Assembly (NCBI GenBank): GCA_965603365.1
Contig: CBFDCR010000024.1
Coordinates: 1 to 64,000 of the forward strand
Direction: 5' to 3'
Source: JAHELQ01 sp965603365
GTDB lineage: Bacteria > Acidobacteriota > Aminicenantia > UBA2199
Length of the DNA stretch: 64,000 nucleotides
Positions 44,964 to 52,722 of this stretch are shown piece by piece (the first letter of the stretch is position 1; every line of letters starts with the position of its first letter). The notes beneath the pieces are model-generated. The model saw nothing but the letters and a program-made list of their open reading frames with translations. It did no database searches and was not told the DNA's origin. The translations under genes were made by a program, and so were the position numbers.

Positions 44964-45434
44964 TTACTTCATCAAACTCCGGGGGCATTGGGTAAAAGTG
45001 CCGTTTGACAGCATAAGGTCATAGTCGAAGTCGGTGACGATTTTGACCGTAAAAAAAGGATCCGCCGGATCAGGGCCGGGTGCCCTGTTTCTGCCGTATG
45101 AGGTGATGGTGTACAGATCGCGATCGACTTCATACTGGATAGCGGTTCCCCAGGCATCGATGTGGGGAATTTTTTTGATATAGAAGGGGATGAACCATTT
45201 ATTGTCCAGATTGGCTACCACACCGGGACAATTGGGAGCGATGCCGTGATCCACCATATAAGATTCAACGGCTTTGCAGATGCTGCTCATATCCGCCATT
45301 GTCGATTTCTGCTTACTTTTCTGAAGCGCCACCAGCAGGTTGGGGAGGGCAATGGCCGCCACAATACCGACAATGGCCACGACTATGAGTAATTCTATCA
45401 ATGTGAATCCCTTATCCTTTTGAACCTTCATCAT
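44964..45434 (-). CDS. Type IV pilin-like / pseudopilin
   Basis: The N terminus is DKGFTLIELLIVVAIVGIVA: a prepilin peptidase site after Gly, Phe+1, Glu+5 and a hydrophobic assembly helix. The mature part (about 147 residues) has a C-terminal pair of Cys (PNCPGVV ... FTQCPRS) that could close a D-region loop, and PGPDPADPF resembling the calcium-binding C terminus of major pseudopilins. AGGAG precedes the double ATG. As a lone gene with no assembly ATPase around, it could belong to a pilus or type II secretion system encoded elsewhere. Confidence 0.9.
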   Translation of the reverse strand: MMKVQKDKGFTLIELLIVVAIVGIVAAIALPNLLVALQKSKQKSTMADMSSICKAVESYMVDHGIAPNCPGVVANLDNKWFIPFYIKKIPHIDAWGTAIQYEVDRDLYTITSYGRNRAPGPDPADPFFTVKIVTDFDYDLMLSNGTFTQCPRSLMK

Positions 45435-45601
45435 AAGTCTCCTGTATACTCGTATTCGCCTACACTGCCTCCTCCAAACAGAGTAGCAAACTTCATGCCA
45501 GTTTAGTCAACCCATGTCAATCCTGGGTTTTATGGTCATGTCCTTCGATTCTGGACAGAAATTTGTTCATGCAAATAACAAATTTTGTTATTCTTAAACC
45601 A

Positions 45602-46546
45602 CTAAATTACCTTCTTGAGCTCCTCGGTAAGCAGGGGAACCGCCTTAAACAGGTCGGCCACGATACCGTAATCGGCCTTTTTAAAGATCGGGGCCTCGGG
45701 ATCTTTATTGATGGCTACGATGATCTTTGATGTTTTCATGCCCACAAAGTGCTGAATGGCGCCGGAGATACCGCAGGCAATGTAGAGTTTGGGGTTGACC
45801 ACTTTACCGGTCTGTCCCACCTGCATGTCCGGGCTGGCATATTCGGAATCCACCGCCGCCCGGGAGGCACCCACGCCGGCATTGAGTACTGCCGCCAGTT
45901 CTTCCAGTATCTTGAAGTTGTCTCTCTCTTTCATGCCCCTGCCGCCGGAGACGATGATTTCCGCCTCCACCAGGTCGATCTTTTTGGTTCCACTCTTGAT
46001 GATCTCCTTGATCTTTACTCTTTCCTCGTCTTTTACCAGATCTGCGGGCACAATCTCCGGTTGGGAATCCGGCTGCCCGGCTTCAACGGGAAAAACATTG
46101 GGGCGGATGGTAAACATCCTGAAGTCATCCTCCACCTTTAAATTTTGCAGCAGTTTGCCGGCGTAAACCGGTTTGGTTACCGTATGTTGGGCAAAGTCGA
46201 TGTCGATGCAGTCGTTGATCAGGCTGGCGCTCACCATGGCGGCAATGCGGGGGAATAGATCCTTGCCCTGGGCAGTATAGATGCCCAGGAAATCGTTTAA
46301 ATTGAAATCCTTGATGATTTTGGCCATGGTGGCGGCATAGAAATCCGGTTGATAGGTCAGGTTTTCGTCTTTTACCTGGATGATTCTGGCAGTGCCCTTG
46401 AGATCTTCCAGGTAGGGGGTGAGATCGTTGGCGAAAATAACGGCGTGCACATCATTGCCGCTTTTTCTGGCCAGGGTCAACGCTTCTCTATTCGATTTTT
46501 TAATGTTGTTGTCTTTTAATTCGATATAAATGCCTAAATTTGCCAT
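45602..46546 (-). CDS. etfA: Electron transfer flavoprotein, alpha subunit
   Basis: The 314-residue protein has the EtfA C-terminal FAD-binding region: PKLYIACGISGAIQHFVGMK followed by IIVAINKDPEAPIFKKADYG, and an upstream VSGGRGMK. It pairs with EtfB (encoded just upstream, 9-base gap) to pass electrons from acyl-CoA or related dehydrogenases to the quinone pool. AGGAGG precedes the ATG. Presence without a flavin dehydrogenase gene nearby means the partner cannot be named. Confidence 0.96.
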   Translation of the reverse strand: MANLGIYIELKDNNIKKSNREALTLARKSGNDVHAVIFANDLTPYLEDLKGTARIIQVKDENLTYQPDFYAATMAKIIKDFNLNDFLGIYTAQGKDLFPRIAAMVSASLINDCIDIDFAQHTVTKPVYAGKLLQNLKVEDDFRMFTIRPNVFPVEAGQPDSQPEIVPADLVKDEERVKIKEIIKSGTKKIDLVEAEIIVSGGRGMKERDNFKILEELAAVLNAGVGASRAAVDSEYASPDMQVGQTGKVVNPKLYIACGISGAIQHFVGMKTSKIIVAINKDPEAPIFKKADYGIVADLFKAVPLLTEELKKVI

Positions 46547-46555
46547 TGCTGCCTC

Positions 46556-47326
46556 CTATAATACTTTGGCTTCCTCTTTTAACAGTCTGGCCAATTCCTT
46601 GACGCACTCTTCCAATTCACCCTCCAGCACCCTGCCCGGCGGTTTTTCCGGCGGAGCGTACAATTTCTCGATCGAGATTTTGGGGGTGGAATCACCGATG
46701 CCCAGATCGGCCAGGCTCAATTTCTTGATGGGAATCTTCTTGGCTTTCATCATGCCCATCAAAGAGGGATACCGGGGTTCGTTGAGCCCCTTGGTGGCGC
46801 CGATCACACAGGGGATGCCCATTTCGATTTTCTCCCTGGCGCCCTCGTCGATTTCCCGTTCCACGGTAACACTGTCCCCTTCGTGCCGGAATACGATGAC
46901 ATTGGTGGCCACCGGTATCTTTAGATGTTCGGCGATGTAAATGTGGGTCAGATAGGCGTCGTCGTCAATGGCCTGTTTGCCCATAAATATGACGCCCCGC
47001 TCCTCCTCTTGTTCGATGGCTTTGGCCAGGGCCAGTGAGGAGACTTTGTGGTCGATAAATTCGTCCACTTCGATGTGGACTGCAGCTTCGGCCCCCATGG
47101 CCAGGCCGGTGCGCAGTGTACTCTCCACCCGCGCCGGGCCCAGGGAGATGACGGTTACCTTTGAGCCGGCGATTTTTTCCTTTAATTTCAACGCCTCCTC
47201 CAGGGCATATTCGTCATAGGGACACATGATCCATTTGATGTTGGCTTCATTAATGGTTTTCCCCTCTTTGACACTTAATACGGCTTCCGTGTCGGGAACC
47301 TGTTTCACACACACAATGATGTTCAT
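46556..47326 (-). CDS. etfB: Electron transfer flavoprotein, beta subunit
   Basis: ATG 47326 (MNIIVCVKQVPDTEAVL) is preferred over an ATG four codons upstream because GGAGGT stands 4-5 bases before it. The 256-residue product contains the conserved EtfB pieces: NPYDEYALEEAL-like CPYDEYALEEALKLKE, ALAKAIEQEEERGVIFMGKQ, IDDDAYLTHIYIAEHL and KIEMGIPCVIGATKGLNEPR. EtfB holds AMP and contacts partner dehydrogenases. It is the first gene of the etfBA pair. Confidence 0.96.
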   Translation of the reverse strand: MNIIVCVKQVPDTEAVLSVKEGKTINEANIKWIMCPYDEYALEEALKLKEKIAGSKVTVISLGPARVESTLRTGLAMGAEAAVHIEVDEFIDHKVSSLALAKAIEQEEERGVIFMGKQAIDDDAYLTHIYIAEHLKIPVATNVIVFRHEGDSVTVEREIDEGAREKIEMGIPCVIGATKGLNEPRYPSLMGMMKAKKIPIKKLSLADLGIGDSTPKISIEKLYAPPEKPPGRVLEGELEECVKELARLLKEEAKVL

Positions 47327-47467
47327 CACAACCTCCATAAAAATTTAAATAGTAGGGTGTTTTATAAAAGACCATTTTATAACTGAATTCCCCCCAAATG
47401 TCAAATTTAAGGGCGGTTAACCCTGTCTCCTGAGTCAGGATTGAGATAACAGAGATCAAAGCAAATA

Positions 47468-47511
47468 GAAAGGTGGGATTCCTGCTTTATATGCGGAAAT
47501 CCCGCCTTTTG
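47468..47511. terminator. Hairpin, possible bidirectional terminator
   Basis: AAAGGTGGGATT (5' arm) and AATCCCGCCTTTT (3' arm) pair over ~12 bases with one G-T, around a loop of ~16 bases, then TTTT. It separates etfBA from the small-peptide gene and could end transcripts of the latter (minus strand). Confidence 0.5.
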
Positions 47512-47545
47512 AGTTTCAATACCTTAAAAGGAAGTTTGATAATTC

Positions 47546-47695
47546 TTAGACTTTAAGATCGGCGTAAGCGCTTGACTTGGAAATGGGGCTGTTTTCGCAT
47601 TCCCATCGACATGCGCCCCAACAATAAGAGCCAATCCTTTCCTTGAGGGCGATTTTCTTCCTTGAACTTCCTTTCTTAGTTAGCTTTTTAAGCAT
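47546..47695 (-). CDS. 49-residue Cys-rich peptide, RiPP-precursor-like
   Basis: ATG 47695 follows a textbook GGAGG (47701-47705, five-base gap), which strongly supports translation. Residues 1-21 are very basic (MLKKLTKKGSSRKKIALKER); then comes IGSYCWGACRWECENSPIS with Cys25, Cys29 and Cys33 in a C-x3-C-x3-C pattern, then a polar tail. This is how several radical-SAM-modified peptide precursors look (Cys cluster early in the core), but I recognise no named family. The promoter on the same strand includes TTGACA-17-TAAATT and TGGTAAAAT elements. No maturase is adjacent. Alternative: a small zinc-binding or DNA-binding protein. Confidence 0.6.
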   Translation of the reverse strand: MLKKLTKKGSSRKKIALKERIGSYCWGACRWECENSPISKSSAYADLKV

Positions 47696-47851
47696 AGTTA
47701 CCTCCTTTTAAATGGCCTGCCAGAATTTTATTTTACCAGGAATAAAAAGTCAAGTTCCGGGTCCTTCAATTCTAATTTAATACTTTTAAACCAATTTGTC
47801 AACTTTAATATACTTATACCGTAACTCATAAAAAAGATGCAGGAGGTGAGT

Positions 47852-48085
47852 ATGCAGTTTGTACGAACCATTGTTGAAAGCAGCCGGTTGGGGCAAGTAA
47901 TTGATATACCGAAAGAGTTAAGAAATAGAAAGGTTGAAGTATTAATTCTACCAATCCCGGATGAGGACCGACAAAAAAAAAGAGAAACGCTTAATCCCGA
48001 TGATTTTGAGGGTATATTGCATCTTGATGTAAAGGAAATTGATAAGGAAATCCAAAACATGAGAGATGAATGGAAGAGGATTTAA
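47852..48085 (+). CDS. VapB-like antitoxin, apparently intact, toxin lost
   Basis: AGGAGGTGAGT precedes ATG 47852. The 77-residue protein starts MQFVRTIVESSRLGQVIDIP and continues VEVLILPIPDE, matching the antitoxins at 2480 and 35231, and ends with an acidic/basic tail (EIQNMRDEWKRI). The following PIN gene overlaps it by 20 bases but is frameshifted, so the antitoxin is now an orphan. It may act as a repressor on related vapBC promoters. Confidence 0.7.
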   Translation: MQFVRTIVESSRLGQVIDIPKELRNRKVEVLILPIPDEDRQKKRETLNPDDFEGILHLDVKEIDKEIQNMRDEWKRI

Positions 48086-48240
48086 GGTTCCCGTCAAAAA
48101 TTACGGCAAAAAAGAGAAATATGAGTATAAAGCTGCCCGATGCTATTATTGCGGCTACGGCATTAAAGAACAATTGGACGTTGGTCACAAGGAAGAAGGC
48201 AAAGTTTGGCCTGACCCCAAATCTAAGAAATCCTCCCTAA
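48066..48240 (+). pseudogene. PIN toxin (vapC), internal deletion and frameshift
   Basis: Start ATG 48066 (MNGRGF) overlaps the antitoxin end as in vapBC pairs. After a few codons the true frame is lost; from about 48120 another frame reads MSIKLPDAIIAATALKNNW then TLVTRKKAKFG, the last helix-strand of a PIN domain with its Asp, and ends at TAA 48238-48240. Most of the domain is deleted. Confidence 0.75.
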
Positions 48241-48333
48241 CTGTTAAGAACTCATTGCCACTTGCCACTTGCCCTATCAAACGATTCCCAACGGAAAAAA
48301 GAGCTCAACAGTTCAGGTTTCAATATCAATGAT

Positions 48334-48969
48334 TCAGCTTTTAAAATCAACTGTGGCGCGGTTATTGAGTGTTGCCAATAGATGCTGCTCTTTACCCCTG
48401 TGTTTCAAAACTTCATAGGTGTAATCCAGGCCGGTTAGAAAATTTTTCAGTTCTTCAAAACTATGACCGAAGTACTTCAACAATGTTGTATGTACTTCCA
48501 CAATTAAGACAGGCCGGCATTTTACCAGGGTTTGATAGGCCCCACAAAGAACATCATACTCTCCTCCCTGCACATCTATTTTAATAACATCCGGGGGCTC
48601 TAATTTCCACTCCCGTATGAAGTCGTCTAATTTAACCATCATCACAGATTCCATATGGATGTTTTTGACTCTTTTCCTCAATTTTTCCTTAAGAGCTTCT
48701 TCTCTTATAGAACTATAATAATCCTTTTTATGTAAATACAATTTCGCAAGTTTTTCTTCTTTACCCAGGGCGACCTTGAAAACTTGAAAACCTTTATGTT
48801 TTCGCCCCGGATTCGGCTCAAAACCATAAACCGTATTGGTCCTGATGAAAGGTATACTATAACGTCCGTCATGGCAGCCTATATCATAAAACACCCCTTT
48901 TTCCCGTAGATGCCGCTTAATCGCCTTGTAAACGATCCTATCTCGCATTTCTTTTAACCTCGAGGACAT
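48334..48969 (-). CDS. FkbM-family SAM-dependent methyltransferase
   Basis: ATG 48969 chosen over a TTG two codons earlier. The 211-residue protein has a class I methyltransferase fold: motif I FYDIGCHDGRYS, motif near NPGRKHKGFQVFK, and the FkbM hallmark VIKIDVQGGEYDVL followed by PVLIVEVH. FkbM enzymes O-methylate sugars or polyketides. It is upstream of and divergent from the glycosyltransferase/sulfatase pair, so an envelope sugar is a reasonable target. Confidence 0.85.
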   Translation of the reverse strand: MSSRLKEMRDRIVYKAIKRHLREKGVFYDIGCHDGRYSIPFIRTNTVYGFEPNPGRKHKGFQVFKVALGKEEKLAKLYLHKKDYYSSIREEALKEKLRKRVKNIHMESVMMVKLDDFIREWKLEPPDVIKIDVQGGEYDVLCGAYQTLVKCRPVLIVEVHTTLLKYFGHSFEELKNFLTGLDYTYEVLKHRGKEQHLLATLNNRATVDFKS

Positions 48970-49071
48970 CCCCAATTCTGGAGATACTCTTATCTTACTT
49001 TTTTCTATTAGTTGCCATTATACAGTACAAATATTAAAAAATAAAGATTAAAACAGGAATGAAATTTTTGT

Positions 49072-49079
49072 GTTATAAT
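49072..49079 (+). promoter_or_regulatory. Extended -10 directly before the glycosyltransferase
   Basis: TG-T-TATAAT spans 49071-49079 (extended -10). ATG 49085 begins six bases later, at the expected transcription start; no ribosome-binding site is seen. Confidence 0.5.
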
Positions 49080-49084
49080 AGCAG

Positions 49085-50260
49085 ATGATTAAGAAGATCG
49101 GGATTGTGGTGCAGCGGTACGGCCTGGAAATTAACGGGGGAGCCGAATACCATGCCCTGTTGATCGCCGAACACCTGGCGAAGCACTTCGACGTCGAGGT
49201 GTTTACCACCACCGCGCTGGATTATATTACCTGGCGGCACCATTTCCCCGAGGGCACCGACTCGGTTCACGGTATCAAGGTGAATCGCTTTAAAGTGGTA
49301 AAGGAGCGGGACCCGGAGAGATTCGGGAAGGTTCAGGATTTTATCTTTGAAGAGGAACACACCTTAGACGATGAATATCGCTGGCTCGACGAGGAGGGGC
49401 CGTGCGTACCCCATTTAATGGCCGAACTGGAGCGGCGGGAGTCTGAATTCGATTATTATATTTTTTTTTCCTACCGGTATTACCACTCCTATCACGGCCT
49501 CAAGAAATTCGCTAAAAAAGCCATCCTGGTGCCCACTGCCGAACACGACCAGGTCATCTACCTCCGGTTATTCAAATACCTGTTTCACTATCCCGGCGCC
49601 ATTGTCTACAACTCCCACGAAGAGAAGGCGATGATCAACCGGGTGTCCGGTAATCATCATGTACCGGGCGACATCGTGGGGGTGGGTTCGGAGATTCCCC
49701 AAACATTTTTCCCGGATTCCTTCCGGGAGAAGTATGATATCCGGGGCCGGTATTTTGTCTATATCGGCCGATTGGATGAGAACAAGGGGGTACCGGAACT
49801 GCTAAATTTCTATACCTGCCTGTGCCGGGAAGAGACCGTTGATTTAACATTGGTGCTGATGGGCAAGAGCCTGGTCGAGATTCCCGCCCATCCCCGGATC
49901 AAATACCTGGGGTTCGTGACCGATCGGGATAAATTCGATGCCCTGGCCGGCTGCGAATTTCTGATTATCCCTTCCCAGTTTGAATCCCTGTCCATGGTGG
50001 CATTGGAGGCCTGGGCCCTGGGCAAACCGGTGGTGGCCAACGGCAGAACCGAGGTGCTGCAGGGCCAGTGCCGACGCAGCAATGCCGGCCTGTGGTACAC
50101 CAATTATGAGGAATTTAAGGAAAATATTTTGTTATTATCCGGTCCCCCTGAACTTAAAACGGTCATGGGAAACAATGGCAAAGAATTTTTTAGGAAAAAC
50201 TATTCCTGGCCGGTCATCGAGTCCAAATATGCCGAAATTTTACGGGATACGTCAACGTGA
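49085..50260 (+). CDS. Glycosyltransferase, GT-B fold (family 4 type)
   Basis: The 391-residue protein opens VVQRYGLEINGGAEYHALLI, the G-G-A-E-x-H acceptor-side motif of GT4-type enzymes. The nucleotide-sugar half has RYFVYIGRLDENKGV and PSQFESLSMVALEAWALGKP, where E-x7-E carries the donor-binding Glu. It transfers a sugar from an NDP donor, probably to a surface glycan. It is translationally coupled to the sulfatase-fold gene by a 4-base GTGA overlap. The start lies directly behind an extended -10 box. Confidence 0.9.
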   Translation: MIKKIGIVVQRYGLEINGGAEYHALLIAEHLAKHFDVEVFTTTALDYITWRHHFPEGTDSVHGIKVNRFKVVKERDPERFGKVQDFIFEEEHTLDDEYRWLDEEGPCVPHLMAELERRESEFDYYIFFSYRYYHSYHGLKKFAKKAILVPTAEHDQVIYLRLFKYLFHYPGAIVYNSHEEKAMINRVSGNHHVPGDIVGVGSEIPQTFFPDSFREKYDIRGRYFVYIGRLDENKGVPELLNFYTCLCREETVDLTLVLMGKSLVEIPAHPRIKYLGFVTDRDKFDALAGCEFLIIPSQFESLSMVALEAWALGKPVVANGRTEVLQGQCRRSNAGLWYTNYEEFKENILLLSGPPELKTVMGNNGKEFFRKNYSWPVIESKYAEILRDTST

Positions 50261-52326
50261 AAGAGATAAGGAAAAATATCACCGTTAGTTTGCTGTTTGC
50301 CTTCATGATTTTTGTACTGAGTTTTTTTCTCTATTTAAATTTTTCGTACATGGGGGAGACCGACAAGAATGTGGAGGACCTGATTTTCGCTAATTTTATC
50401 CCTTTAATCATCCTGGCCAACCTGAAAATCCTGCTGGTCTACCTGGCAGTGGGACTTTTCATCGGCTTCTTCACCATACTTCTAAAAATTGAGCGGAAGA
50501 GAAATATACTGAAGTTTAATGTCTTTTTCTGGTTCATGTTCTGGGTCAGGGGTGTGAAGTTGTTCCCCCAGTTGTTTAAGGAACAATTATACAACAAGGG
50601 CGCTTTTCTAAAGTACTTCCAGATCCTCATTACCGATTATGTGCCCCTGGTTTTGATCTACCTGATTTTTGCAGCCGTTATATTCGCCATTGCCCTGAAA
50701 AATCGCAGAATTCCCGCTTTTTTTGTGATCATTCTACTGTCGGGGTTGGCGGTTGTTCGTTTTAAGGTCACCCCCGTCAGGGTACAGGATCATTCCAGGC
50801 CCAATGTCCTCATTTTTGCCACCGATTCGCTGCGTCCCCAGAATATCTCCTACAATGGTTATCATCGAAAGACTCCGAATATCGACCGCCTGTTTGAAAA
50901 GGGGGCCAATTTCCTCAATGCCAGGTCTTCACTGGCCCGGACGTTTTCCTCCTGGACCTCTATTTTCACTTCCATTTTTCCGCCGGATCACCAGATTCGC
51001 CATATGTTTCCCTCCAGGAAACAGGTCAATCAAGAGTGGCAGACCATTGTGAAGGTATTAAATCAAAACGATTACGAAACCGCCATTATCAGTGATTTTG
51101 CCGGCGATATCTTTGCCCGCATCGATTACGGCTTTCAGCGGCTCAAGACGCCCCACTTGACGCTTCAAAATTTAGTCAAACAGCGGAGCCTGGAGATCCA
51201 TTATTTTTTAATGGGTGTTATCATCAATCCCATAGGCCGGACCATCTTCCCGGAGATGTGGGGCATGCCCATGAATGTCGATCCCTTTTACGTCACCGAA
51301 TATACGAAGAGGGCCATTAAACAGGCCATTGTAAAGAAAAAGCCCTTTTTTGTGGCGGCCTTCGGTTCCAACAACCATTTTCCCTATTGCAGTAAGTATC
51401 CCTACTATAAACTCTATGGCAACCGCAGCTACTTTAAAAAGCACAAATATTGTAAAGACGACATGATGAAATCCTATTCGGGATACAGCGTTCCCGGCGA
51501 TGACCTGCGCCAGATCGTGGACCTGTATGATAATGCCGCCAGATTATACGATGATAATTTAGGGGATATTCTCAAGTTTTTAGAAAAATGCGGGGTGGCC
51601 GGTAACACGATTGTGGTGGTGATGTCGGATCACGGCGAAAGTTTGTATGAAAATGGTGACGGCACCGGCCACGGCGACCATTTGCGGGGTAAATACTGTA
51701 ACAACATGACCCTGGGTTTTTATTCTCCCTATGAAACGTTTGGCGGGCTGAAGGTCGAGGAGACCGTCCGGGATATTGATATTGCCCCCACCCTTCTCGA
51801 TATGTTGGCCCTGAAGCCACCGGGATCGTTTAAGGGCAAATCCCTGCTGCCTTTCATGCGGGGACAACCTTTCGGGGGTCTTCCTGTTTATATGGAGAGC
51901 GGTTTGTGGTATTCAACGGCTGCGCCCTACATCGAAGACCGCATCCGCATCGTCTATCCCGGCATCAAGGAGATACTCTATATTGAACGCAAGAACGGCG
52001 AGGTGATTTTGAAGGCTGAGTATGAACAAAGGGTGATCGCTGCCAAACACAAGGCCTATCAGTTAAACGGGTTCCAATATATCTACATGCCCGGTGAGGG
52101 CAAGTTCCGGGAGGAATTTTATATCGACGAAAAACCCATCGATAAAGAAGACATCAAAGATGCCGAATTTTTATCCTTTAAGGAAAAAATGGTGGCCCTA
52201 TTTGCGGATAGATTTTTCATCGATGACCGGGGCTTCATCCGGGAGAACCCCCTGAACATCGCCGAAGATGCCCCTGCCCCTGCCGGCGATATCGTTCAAT
52301 TCGAGAGTTCCAATACCGCTATGTGA
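50257..52326 (+). CDS. Membrane sulfatase-fold enzyme (phosphoglycerol/sulfo-transferase-like)
   Basis: The 689-residue protein starts with GTG overlapping the glycosyltransferase stop. About four hydrophobic helices fill residues ~8-165. The alkaline-phosphatase-superfamily domain follows: VLIFATDSLRPQNISYNGYH (metal Asp), the nucleophile Thr229 in LARTFSSW, then VVMSDHGESLYENGDGTGHG (metal ligands). Thr at the nucleophile position fits LtaS/OpgB/EptA-like phosphotransferases rather than true sulfatases, which need Cys or Ser. It probably modifies a periplasmic glycan or lipid with a phosphate-linked group. Confidence 0.85.
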   Translation: MKEIRKNITVSLLFAFMIFVLSFFLYLNFSYMGETDKNVEDLIFANFIPLIILANLKILLVYLAVGLFIGFFTILLKIERKRNILKFNVFFWFMFWVRGVKLFPQLFKEQLYNKGAFLKYFQILITDYVPLVLIYLIFAAVIFAIALKNRRIPAFFVIILLSGLAVVRFKVTPVRVQDHSRPNVLIFATDSLRPQNISYNGYHRKTPNIDRLFEKGANFLNARSSLARTFSSWTSIFTSIFPPDHQIRHMFPSRKQVNQEWQTIVKVLNQNDYETAIISDFAGDIFARIDYGFQRLKTPHLTLQNLVKQRSLEIHYFLMGVIINPIGRTIFPEMWGMPMNVDPFYVTEYTKRAIKQAIVKKKPFFVAAFGSNNHFPYCSKYPYYKLYGNRSYFKKHKYCKDDMMKSYSGYSVPGDDLRQIVDLYDNAARLYDDNLGDILKFLEKCGVAGNTIVVVMSDHGESLYENGDGTGHGDHLRGKYCNNMTLGFYSPYETFGGLKVEETVRDIDIAPTLLDMLALKPPGSFKGKSLLPFMRGQPFGGLPVYMESGLWYSTAAPYIEDRIRIVYPGIKEILYIERKNGEVILKAEYEQRVIAAKHKAYQLNGFQYIYMPGEGKFREEFYIDEKPIDKEDIKDAEFLSFKEKMVALFADRFFIDDRGFIRENPLNIAEDAPAPAGDIVQFESSNTAM

Positions 52327-52345
52327 ACGGGGAGTGATGTCTGTT

Positions 52346-52516
52346 TCAGCAGTATGCCCCGGCGGGCCCACAATAGGTAAGACACCCTGACAGTGTACAA
52401 CAAAAGGACTGAATGGATGTATCTCCTCCTTTGATATCATCCATTTCATTGGTGTTCAAATGAACAATAGTTTTTTTGTTTAACGAAAGCTTTTTGTTAA
52501 ATTCCCTGGTTCTCAT
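52346..52516 (-). CDS. Lanthipeptide-type RiPP precursor (GG leader)
   Basis: Not previously obvious because of size: 56 residues. AGGAGGA (52522-52527, minus) lies five bases before ATG. The leader reads KKLSLNKKTIVHLNTNEM then DDIKGG (Gly30-Gly31), the pattern of the Bacteroidota-type class I lanthipeptide leader (L-x-K-x-T-I-x-x-L-x-x-x-E-M...I-K-G-G). Cleavage after Gly31 would free a 25-residue core starting DTSIQSFCCTLSGC with five Cys, three Ser and three Thr, ending AGAYC. Dehydration of Ser/Thr and thioether bonds to Cys would be expected. TATAAT at 52575-52580 (minus) is a possible promoter. No LanB, LanC or exporter is in this window. It converges on the sulfatase-fold gene. Confidence 0.8.
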   Translation of the reverse strand: MRTREFNKKLSLNKKTIVHLNTNEMDDIKGGDTSIQSFCCTLSGCLTYCGPAGAYC

Positions 52517-52661
52517 TCTTTTCCTCCTAATTTTTTAATATCTATCAACCATCCCAGAGGTGGAGCTTGTAAATATTATATTTTAATGGAAATAACATTT
52601 TAATTCAATGCCCCGGTGAAGTTTTTTTTTACCGCCGGCATAAAAAAATTTCAATTTTGCA

Positions 52662-52722
52662 AATGGGAAATATCGGATAATTTCCATTTACAAAATGGAA
52701 AATATCTGATAAAATCCATTTA
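52662..52722. repeat. Two 29-bp direct repeats, probable operator of the DUF4143 gene
   Basis: 52662-52690 and 52694-52722 match in 24 of 29 positions (AATGGnAAATATCnGATAAn then CCATTTA), 32 bases apart. Each also contains the inverted arms AATGG/CCATT. The second copy ends on the ATG at 52722, so a bound protein would block the start; GATAAT/GATAAA inside them could be -10 elements. Confidence 0.7.

Noticed and set aside
48066..48332. 88-codon open frame as a real gene with a zinc motif (CYYCGYG)
   Set aside because: The same bases in another frame read as the C terminus of a PIN toxin, and the gene overlaps an antitoxin in the vapBC manner, so it is a frameshifted vapC.
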